DNA of 64,000 nt from Aliiroseovarius sp. S1339. GTDB lineage: Bacteria; Pseudomonadota; Alphaproteobacteria; Rhodobacterales; Rhodobacteraceae. Numbering within the stretch: position 1 is the stretch's first letter; each line of letters starts with the position of its first letter. A program made the position numbers and the translations under genes. This document shows, piece by piece, positions 16,226 through 25,201 of the stretch. The notes below the pieces were generated by a model. The model saw only the letters and a list, made by a program, of their open reading frames with translations. It was not told the origin of the DNA and did not search any database. The stretch spans positions 186,001 to 250,000 of the forward strand of contig NZ_JALPQG010000003.1 in the NCBI RefSeq assembly GCF_023195695.1, read 5' to 3'.

Positions 16226-17863
16226 TCAGTTCCCTGCGCTTTCCATCTTGCGATGTTCGACGACTTCTTCAAGCCACCCCAACCGCATTTCCGGCACCGA
16301 GCTGAGCAGAAGATCGGTATAGTCGTCAAACGGCGGCGACAGCACCTCGGCCTTTGTGCCATAGCGCACGACGCGCCCCTGATACATCACCGCGATGCTG
16401 TCCGCGATGGCGCGCACCGTGGCAAGGTCGTGGGTGATGAACAGATAGGCGACCTGTTCGCGCTTCTGAAGGTTATGCAGAAGCTTCAGAATGTCCTCGG
16501 CGACGAGCGGGTCCAGCGCCGATGTCACCTCGTCGCAGATGATGATCTTGGGCTTCGCGGCCAAGGCGCGCGCAATGCAGACACGCTGCTTTTGCCCGCC
16601 CGAAAGCTCGGCAGGATAGCGGTCTTTGAACTCGGCTCCCATCTCGATATCGTCAAGAAGCTCGTCGATGCGCTTGTGCTTCTCAGCGCCGCGCATTCCG
16701 AAATAGAACTCGAGTGGTCGACCAATAATCGTGCCGACGGTCTGGCGCGGGTTCATCGCGACATCCGCCATCTGATAGATCATCTGAATTTCGCGCAGAT
16801 CGTCGCGCGCGCGCCCTTTAAGATCGGCGGACAACACCCGATCTTCGAAAACGATCTGCCCATCACGCGCGGGCAACAGCCCTGTCATAACGCGAGCCGT
16901 GGTTGACTTACCCGACCCGCTTTCGCCGACAACGGCCAGCGTTTGACCGGCGTGCAACTCCATCGACACGTCATGCAGCACATCAAAGTTGGTGCCTTTA
17001 TAGCGCGCAGTGACGTGCTCAATGGTCAAAACCGGGTTGTCTGAAGGCGGCTTGCCTTCGTGCTTTCGCGACCGCACCGACACCAGATCGCTGGTATACT
17101 CTTCTTTTGGCGCGTTGATGATCTGGTCGGTGGTGCCATGTTCGACCATGTCGCCCATGCGCAGCACCATGATTTCATCCGAGACTTGGGCGACAACGGC
17201 AAGATCGTGCGTGATATAAAGCGCTGCAACACCTGTGTCGCGGATCGCTTTCTTGATCGCCATCAACACGTCGATTTGCGTGGTGACATCCAGCGCCGTG
17301 GTGGGTTCATCAAAGACCACCAGATCGGGTTCCGGGCACAGGGCCAATGCAGTCATGCAGCGCTGCAACTGCCCGCCAGAGACTTGGTGCGGATAGCGGT
17401 CGCCAATGGTTTCAGGGTCGGGCAGGCCTAACCTGGTGAACAGATCAATCGCGCGGGCCTCGGCATCTTTCTTCGAGAACTTGCTAGCGTGGATCGATGC
17501 CTCGATCACTTGCTCCATGATCTTCTTGGCGGGGTTAAAACTGGCCGCTGCCGATTGAGAGACATATGTGACCTCGGTCCCGCGCAGTTTGCGCAGGTCC
17601 TTAAGGCTGGTGCCAAGGATTTCGCGCCCATTGACCCAAACCTCGCCGCCAGTGATTTCGACGCCGCCGCGCCCATAGGCCATCGTCGCAAGCCCGATGG
17701 TCGATTTACCGGCCCCGCTTTCACCGATCAGGCCAAGAACTTTGCCCTTTTCAAGGTCGAACGACACGCCATGTACGATATCAATATCACGCGGCTTTTC
17801 GCCCGGTGGATAGACGCGCGCGCCGATCTTCAGGTCGCGGACTTTCAAAAGCGCGTCGCTCAT
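16226..17863 (-). CDS. Peptide-type ABC transporter, fused double ATPase (DppD-DppF)
   Basis: A 545-aa protein with two complete ATPase domains in tandem. Walker A loops: GESGAGKST (about residue 43) and GESGSGKST (about 315). ABC signatures: VSGGQLQR and LSGGQKQR; Walker B: DLVVFDEPTTALD and IIICDEVTSALD. The first domain ends in an oligopeptide-type extension with the Pro-rich region before the second. In Dpp/Opp systems these are normally two proteins; fusion is common in alphaproteobacteria. It energises uptake with the two permeases immediately upstream (4-base overlap). Confidence 0.93.
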   Translation of the reverse strand: MSDALLKVRDLKIGARVYPPGEKPRDIDIVHGVSFDLEKGKVLGLIGESGAGKSTIGLATMAYGRGGVEITGGEVWVNGREILGTSLKDLRKLRGTEVTYVSQSAAASFNPAKKIMEQVIEASIHASKFSKKDAEARAIDLFTRLGLPDPETIGDRYPHQVSGGQLQRCMTALALCPEPDLVVFDEPTTALDVTTQIDVLMAIKKAIRDTGVAALYITHDLAVVAQVSDEIMVLRMGDMVEHGTTDQIINAPKEEYTSDLVSVRSRKHEGKPPSDNPVLTIEHVTARYKGTNFDVLHDVSMELHAGQTLAVVGESGSGKSTTARVMTGLLPARDGQIVFEDRVLSADLKGRARDDLREIQMIYQMADVAMNPRQTVGTIIGRPLEFYFGMRGAEKHKRIDELLDDIEMGAEFKDRYPAELSGGQKQRVCIARALAAKPKIIICDEVTSALDPLVAEDILKLLHNLQKREQVAYLFITHDLATVRAIADSIAVMYQGRVVRYGTKAEVLSPPFDDYTDLLLSSVPEMRLGWLEEVVEHRKMESAGN

Positions 17864-18675
17864 CCGCGGCCTCCTTTCAGGCTGGTGGTTCGGTTCAACA
17901 CCCAGTCGGCCACTAGGTTCACGGAAATGGCAAGCGTCGCGATGGCGACCGCGGGAACAAGCGCTGCCGCGATGCCATAGATGATGCCGTCCTTGTTTTC
18001 CTTCACGATGCCGCCCCAGTCTGCATTGGGTGGTTGGACTCCAAGTCCAAGGAAGGACAGGGTCGAGACGAACAGAACCGCAAAGATGAACCGAAGGCCC
18101 ATTTCGGCCACAAGCGGCGACAGCGCGTTGGGCAGGATTTCACGGAAGATGATCCAAATCCGGCCTTCACCGCGCAGCTTGGCGGCTTCGACAAAATCCA
18201 TCACGTTGATATCCACTGCGACTGCGCGTGCCAGTCGATAGACGCGGGTGGCATCCAGAAGGCCCATGACAAGGATCAGGATCGTCAGTGTGACCGGCAT
18301 GACCGACAAAACGACAAGCGCGAAGATCAGGGTCGGGATCGACATGATCAGATCGACAAAGCGGCTCATGACCTGATCGACCCAACCGCCGATAACGGCG
18401 GCCGTGAAGCCAAGGATCGATCCGGTGGTGAAACTGATGAATGTGGCCGCAGTCGCGATAAAGATGGTCGTGCGCCCGCCATAGATCATCCGGCTTAGCA
18501 GATCGCGGCCAATATTGTCGGTGCCGATCCAGTGGTCGGCCGACCACGGCTCCCAGACATCGCCAACGATTTCTGTCATCGAATAGGGCGCGATCCATGG
18601 TGCGAGGATTGCCATCAGGAAATATAGGCTGGTGAAGAACAGGCCGAACAAAGCGGCCGGGGGAATTCTTGTCAT
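17860..18675 (-). CDS. Peptide-type ABC transporter permease, DppC-like
   Basis: Inner-membrane permease, 271 aa, with about six transmembrane helices. An N-terminal helix (residues 7-30) is followed by a loop with HWIGTDNIGRDLLSRMIYGG, the DppC/OppC hallmark, and the cytoplasmic EAA loop with ARAVAVDINVMDFVEAAKLR near residue 170. It overlaps dppB by 4 bases and the ATPase gene by 4 bases. Confidence 0.92.
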   Translation of the reverse strand: MTRIPPAALFGLFFTSLYFLMAILAPWIAPYSMTEIVGDVWEPWSADHWIGTDNIGRDLLSRMIYGGRTTIFIATAATFISFTTGSILGFTAAVIGGWVDQVMSRFVDLIMSIPTLIFALVVLSVMPVTLTILILVMGLLDATRVYRLARAVAVDINVMDFVEAAKLRGEGRIWIIFREILPNALSPLVAEMGLRFIFAVLFVSTLSFLGLGVQPPNADWGGIVKENKDGIIYGIAAALVPAVAIATLAISVNLVADWVLNRTTSLKGGRG

Positions 18676-19628
18676 TTCGGATGCCTCAGCCTTGGGTTGG
18701 CAAGGATCGACACGATATCCGCCACCATGTTGAGCCCGATATAGACCGCCGCGAAGATCAATCCGCAGGCCTGCACCACCGGCACGTCACGTTTGGATAC
18801 GTGATCCACCAGATATTGCCCCATGCCGGGATAGGTGAACACGACTTCGACCACCACGACCCCGACGACGAGATAGGCAAGGTTCAACATCACCACATTC
18901 ACGATTGGCGCAATCGAGTTGGGAAGGGCGTGGCGGGCGATAACTTGAAAGCTGGTCAGTCCCTTCAATTCGGCCGTTTCGATATAGGCCGATTGCATCA
19001 CGTTCAAAATGGCGGCCCGCGTCATACGCATCATATGGGCCAGCACGACCATGGTCAGCACGGCGACAGGCAGGGCGATGGAACTCAACTTCTGCCCCAG
19101 GCTCATTCCGTCATGGATCATTGACACGGTGGGTGCCCATCCCAGCTTAACGCCGACGAAATACATCAGGATATAGCCGATTAGGAACTCCGGAACGGAG
19201 ATCGAGGCCAGTGTGACGGCCGAGATAAGCTTGTCCGGCCAGCGTTCGCGGTACCGGACGGCCAGCAGGCCCAGAAAGATTGCCAGCGGCACGGCGACCA
19301 CCGCGGCCCAGAAGGCAAGAAACAGGGTGTTTTTCAGGCGCGAGCCAAGGCTGGCAGCGATATCCTGTCCAGAGGTGAGCGCAGTGCCCAGATCGCCCTG
19401 AACAAGCCCGCCCAGCCAGTCGAAATAACGGCTTAGCGCAGGTTCGTTCAGACCCAGTTCTTCGCGAATGTTGGCAAGTGCCTCGGGTGTGGCGGACTGG
19501 CCCAGAATGGATTGTGCCACATCCCCCGGCAGGATGTTGGTGCCCCAGAATATCAGGCCCGACACCGTTAGTAGAAGGAGCAGGCCCAGCGCAATGCGCT
19601 GGACCAGAAGTTTGAGCAATAATGGCAT
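18672..19628 (-). CDS. Peptide-type ABC transporter permease, DppB-like
   Basis: Inner-membrane permease, 318 aa. N-terminal RIALGLLLLLTVSGLIFWGT and LPGDVAQSILGQSATPEAL are typical of DppB/OppB. The EAA loop region RAAILNVMQSAYIETAELKG lies near residue 210. About six transmembrane helices can be read. Starts 1 base after the substrate-binding protein stop and overlaps the DppC-like gene by 4 bases. Confidence 0.92.
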   Translation of the reverse strand: MPLLLKLLVQRIALGLLLLLTVSGLIFWGTNILPGDVAQSILGQSATPEALANIREELGLNEPALSRYFDWLGGLVQGDLGTALTSGQDIAASLGSRLKNTLFLAFWAAVVAVPLAIFLGLLAVRYRERWPDKLISAVTLASISVPEFLIGYILMYFVGVKLGWAPTVSMIHDGMSLGQKLSSIALPVAVLTMVVLAHMMRMTRAAILNVMQSAYIETAELKGLTSFQVIARHALPNSIAPIVNVVMLNLAYLVVGVVVVEVVFTYPGMGQYLVDHVSKRDVPVVQACGLIFAAVYIGLNMVADIVSILANPRLRHPK

Positions 19629-19629
19629 A

Positions 19630-21213
19630 TCAGCCGGCGACCCACATTTTCATCGGGGCATAGAAGTTCATCAGGTCGAAGCCCTTGTGACCTTCGACCC
19701 AGCCGGCGACCCGGTTGGTCGTGCCATCAATGAAGTCGTTGAACATCGGGCAAACCAGCCCGCCTTCGTTGTGAAGCAGCGTGCCCATATCGCCATACAT
19801 CTGAGTCCGCTTCGCCTCGTCCAGCTCGCCCCGTGCCGTCAGCAGCATCTGGTCGAACTGATCGTTGAAGAACCGTGTGTCGTTCCAGTCCGCCGATGAC
19901 AGATAGGCGGTGGAATACATCTGGTCCTGCGTCGGTCGCCCGCTCCAGTAGCTGGTGCAGAAGGGCTGAGCGTTCCAGACCTCGGACCAGTAACCGTCGT
20001 TGGGTTCGCGCTTGATCTCAAGGTCGATCCCAGCGGTTGCCAGCGACTGCTGGAACAGCGCCGATGCATCCGGTGCGCCAGGGAAGCTGTTGTCAGACGT
20101 GCGCAGAAGGATCGGACCTTCGTGCCCTGACTTGTCGAAGTGGAACTTGGCCTTGTCAGGATCGTAGGTGCGCTGCTCCATCTCGGTGAACAGCGGGTAG
20201 GAACTGTTGATCGGAATGTCGTTCCCGATCGAGCCGTAGCCAAACAGGATCTTTTCGACCATTTCTTCGCGGTTAATGCCGTGTTTCAGCGCCAGTCGCA
20301 GGTCGTTGTTGTCAAACGGCGCGGTGTTGCAATGGGCGATGAACACGTAATGGCCCGGCCCTGGGGTTGAGTAGACATTGATGTTGGGCGCGCGGGCCAC
20401 GAGATCTGCGGTCCGTGGTGGAACACGCCCGACCATATCGACCTGGCCAGACTGAATTGCCGCCATACGCGCGGTGTCGTCGTTGATCACCACAACCTCG
20501 ATCGTGTCGGCATGGCCCAGATCGCCCCAGTAATTGGGGTTCTTTTCGGCCACGAAACGCACACCCATATCCACTTCTTTCAGGATATAGGGGCCGGTGC
20601 CGATCGCCGCTGCCGGGTCATCCTTGCCGCCATTGGGCTGGATCATCAGGTGATAGTCGGTCATAAGGTAAGGCAGGTCGGCGTTCGGGGTTTCCAGTTC
20701 GACGATAAACTTGTCGCCATCAACACTCATCGCCGAGATGCCGCGCATGATGCCCAGTGCGCCGGACTTTGTGTCTTCGCCCGCGTGACGTTCCATCGTC
20801 GCCAGCACGTCATCGGCGGTCAGGGGCTTGCCATTCGAAAACTCGACGCCCGAGCGGATCTTGAACGTCCACACCTTGGCATCTGCCGAGGCCGACACTT
20901 CTTCTGCCAGCTTGTTTTCAAGCCCGCCTTGCGGCGCAAGTTCGACCAGTGGTTCACCCCAGAAGCGGCTGACCATGGTGCCGGTCGAGTTGGTCGTGGT
21001 CGCCGGATCAAGGCTGTCGGTGGTCGAGCCACCCGGAAGGCCGACGCGGATGGTTCCGCCTTTGACTGGCGTTTGGGCGTAACCGGCTGAAGACAGCAGC
21101 GTGTTCGCGCCTGCGGCGGTCAAGCCAAGTGCAGCGGCCCGTCCCATGAAGTGACGGCGCGACAGTCTGCGCGAGGCGACCTGCTTAGAAAGATATTCGA
21201 GTTCGTTGGACAT
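19630..21213 (-). CDS. Peptide-type ABC transporter substrate-binding protein (SBP family 5)
   Basis: Periplasmic binding protein, 527 aa. A twin-arginine-type signal is at the N terminus (LSRRHFMGRAAALGLTAAG, ending near SSAGYAQ at about residue 47). The mature protein shows the SBP_bac_5 pattern: GGTIRVGLPGGSTTDSLDPA, FKIRSGVEFSNGKPLTADDV, and the long C-terminal lobe with LRLALKHGINREEMVEKILF. ATG 21213 was chosen because AGGGAG precedes it; a frame extension to 21339 lacks support. The substrate is not established: the family covers dipeptides, opines, nickel and more. Confidence 0.9.
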   Translation of the reverse strand: MSNELEYLSKQVASRRLSRRHFMGRAAALGLTAAGANTLLSSAGYAQTPVKGGTIRVGLPGGSTTDSLDPATTTNSTGTMVSRFWGEPLVELAPQGGLENKLAEEVSASADAKVWTFKIRSGVEFSNGKPLTADDVLATMERHAGEDTKSGALGIMRGISAMSVDGDKFIVELETPNADLPYLMTDYHLMIQPNGGKDDPAAAIGTGPYILKEVDMGVRFVAEKNPNYWGDLGHADTIEVVVINDDTARMAAIQSGQVDMVGRVPPRTADLVARAPNINVYSTPGPGHYVFIAHCNTAPFDNNDLRLALKHGINREEMVEKILFGYGSIGNDIPINSSYPLFTEMEQRTYDPDKAKFHFDKSGHEGPILLRTSDNSFPGAPDASALFQQSLATAGIDLEIKREPNDGYWSEVWNAQPFCTSYWSGRPTQDQMYSTAYLSSADWNDTRFFNDQFDQMLLTARGELDEAKRTQMYGDMGTLLHNEGGLVCPMFNDFIDGTTNRVAGWVEGHKGFDLMNFYAPMKMWVAG

Positions 21214-21306
21214 TGAGGGCTCCCTGAGTGAAATATGTGGGCCTTTTGGCCGCTTTTTTCTGGATTGACTGACAGAGTTGACCAGATGGCCGGGTTTCGC
21301 AAGGTT

Positions 21307-21325
21307 TGATACCGACCGAGTATCA
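21307..21325. promoter_or_regulatory. Inverted repeat upstream of the peptide ABC operon
   Basis: TGATAC, 7-base spacer, GTATCA: a perfect 6-bp inverted repeat 94-112 bases upstream of the binding-protein ATG. Size and position suit a dimeric transcription factor. Nothing else explains the 21214-21382 gap. Confidence 0.35.
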
Positions 21326-21382
21326 TCGATTTCCGACACTATGTTACGTCACGCGGCAGAAAGCTACCCTTCGCGGCAAACA

Positions 21383-21413
21383 AAAAAGGGCCGAGGTTGC
21401 CCCGGCCCTTTTT
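21383..21413 (-). terminator. Rho-independent terminator of the TRAP transporter operon
   Basis: Perfect 11-bp arms AAAAAGGGCCG (21383-21393) and CGGCCCTTTTT (21403-21413) round a 9-base loop. It lies 19 bases past the DctM-like stop on the minus strand, with a T run on both strands. Confidence 0.85.
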
Positions 21414-21431
21414 CCAGCGATTGAAAATCTT

Positions 21432-24086
21432 CTAGAAATTCAACGAGATATCGCGATGGCGCGCAGAACATGACGCCATTGCCAAAGCCTGTTCACGGGT
21501 AAAGCGATCTTGAACACGGATGCCCAGCGAGCCTCGGATCACGTCCAGATAGGTGGCGAGCTGTGGCCGCAGTTTTGCGTCCGCTTTCGCACGCCAAGCC
21601 ATCTGAGAATCGAATTCGGCAACCGCGTCCTCATAGGCCTCCATCGCCTCCGCGCGGTCCGGTTCTTTTGCTTTCAGCGCCTTCGCGGCCTTGCTCAGCG
21701 CACTTTTGACGTCGCCCGCGCCGTCGATCTTACCGAAGGCCTTGGACAGTTCGCTTGCAAGATCTTCTGCCTCGGCTTCAGGCATGTTCTGGACCGTTGC
21801 TTTCAAGGCGCGCAATTGCGACTCCATCGCTGCAAAGTCAGCGGTTGCATCCAGAACCTCCAACACTTCAAGCGAATCCTCATAGGCCGAGTCCGCCGCC
21901 CGGCGATATTTCGTGCGGGCAGAGTTTTCGGCGTTGGTCAGCTCAATGAACGTATCGTGCGCGCCGGTCCAGCTTTCCGGGATCTGTTCGCGCAGATGCT
22001 CGACCTCGGAGCTTAGGGTGGCGACGTTACCTTCAAGCACCGTGCGCGCCGATGCCTGACTTTCGTCACGCATCCGACCGATCCGCACTTTCAGCTTGTC
22101 GATTTCTTCAGTGCGGCTGCGGATTTTCTTTTCGAGCCCGCGCACCAGTCGCAATTGTGGCCGATAATCATCGGCGGCCGCTTCGACCTGTCCGGCGGCA
22201 TCAAATGCGGCCTCAAGTTCTGCGATGGCGTTGTCGGCGGTATCCAAGCTGTCGGTCAAATCGCCTGCCAGGTCTTCGGGCAGGATCGACAGGTCCAGCG
22301 CACGCGCGGCAACAATTGCATCTTGCGTTTCCGTGCTTTGCGACAGCCGCTGGCCCACATATTCCTCAAGACATAGTTGCAGTCTTGGGTTGCGTGGCGG
22401 TGGGCTGGTTTCCGACAGGAAGCTGACCCGGTTGGGAAGATAGTTCACCAGCGGGGGATAGGCCCCCACAATTGCCAGCGCCGTAAGTTGCAGCAGAATA
22501 AAGGCGATGACGCCCTTATACATCTGCACAGTCTTAACGATGGCTGGTGCCACGCCGCGCAAGTAAAACAGCGCGAAGCCGAAAGGTGGTGTCAGGAAAC
22601 TGGTCTGAATGTTCAGGCCAATCATCACGCCCAACCAAACAGCAGTAATATTGGCTTCGGGGTCAGCCAGCAGGATCGGGGCCACGATTGGCACCACGAC
22701 CACGGCGATCTCGATAAAGTCGAGGAAGAACCCGAGGATGAAGATCACCAGCATCACGATTACGAACTGAGTCCAGAACCCGCCGGGCAGGCCCAACAGG
22801 AATTCCCGGACCAACTCTTCCCCGCCAAAGGCACGGAAGGCGGCGGTCAGCATGGCAGCACCCAGAAGGATGATGAAGACAAGCGATGTCGTCTTGGCGG
22901 TTTCCAACATGACGCCTGCCAACGTGTCTTCAATCTTGAAAATGCGCCAACAGGACCAGCCAAGCGCAACCAACAGCATGATCGTTGCGATGACGCCCAG
23001 CGTGATACCAAGCCTGTCGGTGCTGTCGGTTATGCCTTTAATGTTCATTTCGAAATTCGAAAGCGCGTAGCCGACAAGGAACAACGCAGCGATAGCCAGA
23101 AGCGCCGGGTAATATAGTGTTTTACCGGGCTTTGGCAGACGATAGCCCGCCATGATCATCGCGCCGGCGGCACCAATGGCGCCCGCTTGGTTCACCGTCG
23201 CAATACCTGCGATGATCGACCCCAGAACCATAAAGATCAGGGCAAGGGGCGGGACCAGAGTGATCAGAACGTTTTTCAGGAAGTCTAAGTTATACGCGCC
23301 GTCATAGTGAACGGCGGGCGCGTTGTTCGGACGCAGGATCGCGTAGAACAGAATGTACAGCATATACAGCCCAACCAGCACCATACCGGGAATGAACGCG
23401 CCCAAGAACATTTCGCCAGCCGAGGTCGACACGACGTCGAACATGGACGGCATGGACAGCTCGCCGGTTGCTTCCTTGTGCAGGATCTTGCGTGCGGTTC
23501 CGGCTTGGTCCGTGGCAGATGCCAACTGGTCCGCCAGAATGATCAGCACGATTGACGGAGGAATGATTTGCCCCAACGTGCCCGATGCGGCGATTGTACC
23601 GGTGGCCAGCGACTGCGAATAGTTGTTGCGCAGCATGGCAGGCAGTGAAATCAGGCCCATCGCCACAACGGTTGCGCCAACGATCCCTGTGGTTGCGGCA
23701 AGCAATGCGCCCACAAACACGACCGAGATGCCAAGCCCGCCGGGAACGGGGCCGAACAGGCGGGCCATGGTGACCAGCAAATCCTCAGCAATTTTGGATC
23801 GCTGCAGCATGATGCCCATGAAGATGAATAGCGGGATGGCGATCAGCGTGTCTCGCTCAACCTCCCAATACACCCCCCTGAGGTTCGTGACCCCCGCTGA
23901 CAGCCATTGATTTGGGCCGCCGCTGTGGAAATAAACGTCGGTTGAACCGGTCATCACATAGCCCGCGCCAGCGGCAAGGCCGATGGTGATGATCGCCGCA
24001 CCGGGCAGCGCGAAGGCAACCGGATAGCCCGACCCCAACGCGCCCGCCATGATCACGATGAGCAGGAAAAGAAAGAAAAGCTCCAT
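21432..24086 (-). CDS. TRAP transporter large permease (DctM) with long C-terminal coiled-coil-like tail
   Basis: The transport subunit of a TRAP system, 884 aa; a standard DctM is about 430 aa. Residues 1-550 are the membrane part: IAIPLFIFMGIMLQRSKIAE, VGALLAATTGIVGATVVAMG, IAASGTLGQIIPPSIVLIIL and, near 500, NIQTSFLTPPFGFALFYLRG, all DctM motifs, with an insert of extra helices in the middle. From about residue 551 (base 22437 downward) come 335 soluble, helical residues rich in Ala, Glu, Asp and Arg with heptad-like runs such as GLEKKIRSRTEEIDKLKVRI and VATLSSEVEHLREQI. No domain was recognised there. The start has TRAP small-subunit stop 10 bases upstream; the operon ends in a terminator. 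Confidence 0.9.
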   Translation of the reverse strand: MELFFLFLLIVIMAGALGSGYPVAFALPGAAIITIGLAAGAGYVMTGSTDVYFHSGGPNQWLSAGVTNLRGVYWEVERDTLIAIPLFIFMGIMLQRSKIAEDLLVTMARLFGPVPGGLGISVVFVGALLAATTGIVGATVVAMGLISLPAMLRNNYSQSLATGTIAASGTLGQIIPPSIVLIILADQLASATDQAGTARKILHKEATGELSMPSMFDVVSTSAGEMFLGAFIPGMVLVGLYMLYILFYAILRPNNAPAVHYDGAYNLDFLKNVLITLVPPLALIFMVLGSIIAGIATVNQAGAIGAAGAMIMAGYRLPKPGKTLYYPALLAIAALFLVGYALSNFEMNIKGITDSTDRLGITLGVIATIMLLVALGWSCWRIFKIEDTLAGVMLETAKTTSLVFIILLGAAMLTAAFRAFGGEELVREFLLGLPGGFWTQFVIVMLVIFILGFFLDFIEIAVVVVPIVAPILLADPEANITAVWLGVMIGLNIQTSFLTPPFGFALFYLRGVAPAIVKTVQMYKGVIAFILLQLTALAIVGAYPPLVNYLPNRVSFLSETSPPPRNPRLQLCLEEYVGQRLSQSTETQDAIVAARALDLSILPEDLAGDLTDSLDTADNAIAELEAAFDAAGQVEAAADDYRPQLRLVRGLEKKIRSRTEEIDKLKVRIGRMRDESQASARTVLEGNVATLSSEVEHLREQIPESWTGAHDTFIELTNAENSARTKYRRAADSAYEDSLEVLEVLDATADFAAMESQLRALKATVQNMPEAEAEDLASELSKAFGKIDGAGDVKSALSKAAKALKAKEPDRAEAMEAYEDAVAEFDSQMAWRAKADAKLRPQLATYLDVIRGSLGIRVQDRFTREQALAMASCSARHRDISLNF

Positions 24087-24096
24087 AGGTCAGACC

Positions 24097-25095
24097 TCAG
24101 TGCGCAGAAGGTTGCATGATTTCGCGAAATCCGGGCTCGTCGCGTTTGTCTGCAACGGCCTGGAGGAAATAACTGACGAATTGGATCAGCATGGTGATGG
24201 CGAACAGGCCAATAAAGGCGGCCATCTGATATTTTGTGTACAGGCCAAACGGGCCGGCTTGTGAAATCTCGAAGCTGGTGATCGGCGCGTTGATGATGGA
24301 CTGTTTGCCACCAAACCCAACCGCCAGCACAACCCAAGTGGTGGTCATTCCAAGCAGGATCGTGCCGATACCATTTACGATGCCGCGGGTCGTTCTGCCG
24401 AAGCCTGCGTAAAGAACGTCCACCCGAACATGGCCTTCGTCAAATAACGTATAGGCTGACGAAAACAGAAACAGCGCGGCATACCAGTAACGCACAAGAT
24501 CGCCCATCAGCGCTTGTTCATAGCTGAACACAAAGCGTGAGATCACGATCAGAAGCTCGGCGATGACGATCAGGAAGGCCAGCCAGAAGAAACCGAGGGT
24601 CCGGGTGACCATCGCAATGCCGAAAGCGATCACGATCAGCGGGATGTGCACCCATGATCCGATCCAGCTTGGGCGGCTGAACAGCTGGGCGGTTGTCGAG
24701 CCAAGCAGCGGCCTGATAAGGTCTTCAGCCCGCATAAATGCGATTGTGGCGTCTGTTATACCGATCAGGAAGACCGCCCAGAACAGCGCGCGTATCAGAT
24801 AGACATTGAACATATGGATACGGTGGGCGTCCCATCGCAACGAGATCGTTCGATCGTGCAGCACCACGGCCACTGCCACGGCAATCGCCACGACATACAG
24901 CACCACATGCACCCAACCGCTGGGCGCCGCGCCGCTTAGAAAGGCTTGCGTGCCGGAATAGCCGAACCCGACCACCAACACGTTGTTGATCAGAAACGCT
25001 GCCAGCACGGTAAGCGTGCACCAACCGAAAAGCCGCGCAAGGATTGCGGGGTCTCCGTGGCGTGGAATGTCTGGATGGGTGCTGTCGTTAGCCAT
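24097..25095 (-). CDS. TRAP transporter small permease (DctQ), double-length form
   Basis: A 332-aa membrane protein; ordinary DctQ is about 170 aa. The C-terminal half carries the DctQ pattern (IAELLIVISRFVFSYEQALM, DLVRYWYAALFLFSSAYTLF, DEGHVRVDVLYAGFGRTTRG). The N-terminal half adds about four more transmembrane helices. Such long forms accompany TakP-type TRAP systems. ATG 25095 has GGGAGG 5 bases upstream, which decides it over an extension to 25125. DctQ and DctM form the membrane complex for the binding protein encoded 107 bases upstream. Confidence 0.85.
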   Translation of the reverse strand: MANDSTHPDIPRHGDPAILARLFGWCTLTVLAAFLINNVLVVGFGYSGTQAFLSGAAPSGWVHVVLYVVAIAVAVAVVLHDRTISLRWDAHRIHMFNVYLIRALFWAVFLIGITDATIAFMRAEDLIRPLLGSTTAQLFSRPSWIGSWVHIPLIVIAFGIAMVTRTLGFFWLAFLIVIAELLIVISRFVFSYEQALMGDLVRYWYAALFLFSSAYTLFDEGHVRVDVLYAGFGRTTRGIVNGIGTILLGMTTTWVVLAVGFGGKQSIINAPITSFEISQAGPFGLYTKYQMAAFIGLFAITMLIQFVSYFLQAVADKRDEPGFREIMQPSAH

Positions 25096-25147
25096 GTCGC
25101 CTCCCGAAAGGCATATTAGGGTCAATTCTTGCGTGACCCTTTGGAAA

Positions 25148-25173
25148 AAGGACGGGGAGCCTTCCCCGTCCTT
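25148..25173 (-). terminator. Terminator or attenuator between the TRAP binding protein and its permeases
   Basis: Perfect 10-bp stem AAGGACGGGG (25148-25157), loop AGCCTT, CCCCGTCCTT (25164-25173), with T runs on both strands. It lies 29 bases beyond the binding-protein stop on the minus strand, so most transcripts probably stop here and some read through to the permease genes. This would give excess binding protein over permease. Confidence 0.8.
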
Positions 25174-25201
25174 GGTTTTTTAGGTCTACAACCGGACTGG
25201 A

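Noticed and set aside
17541-17863. Possible frameshift or gene fusion error in the double ATPase
   Set aside because: Both ATPase halves have all motifs in one continuous frame; fused DppDF proteins are a normal form.
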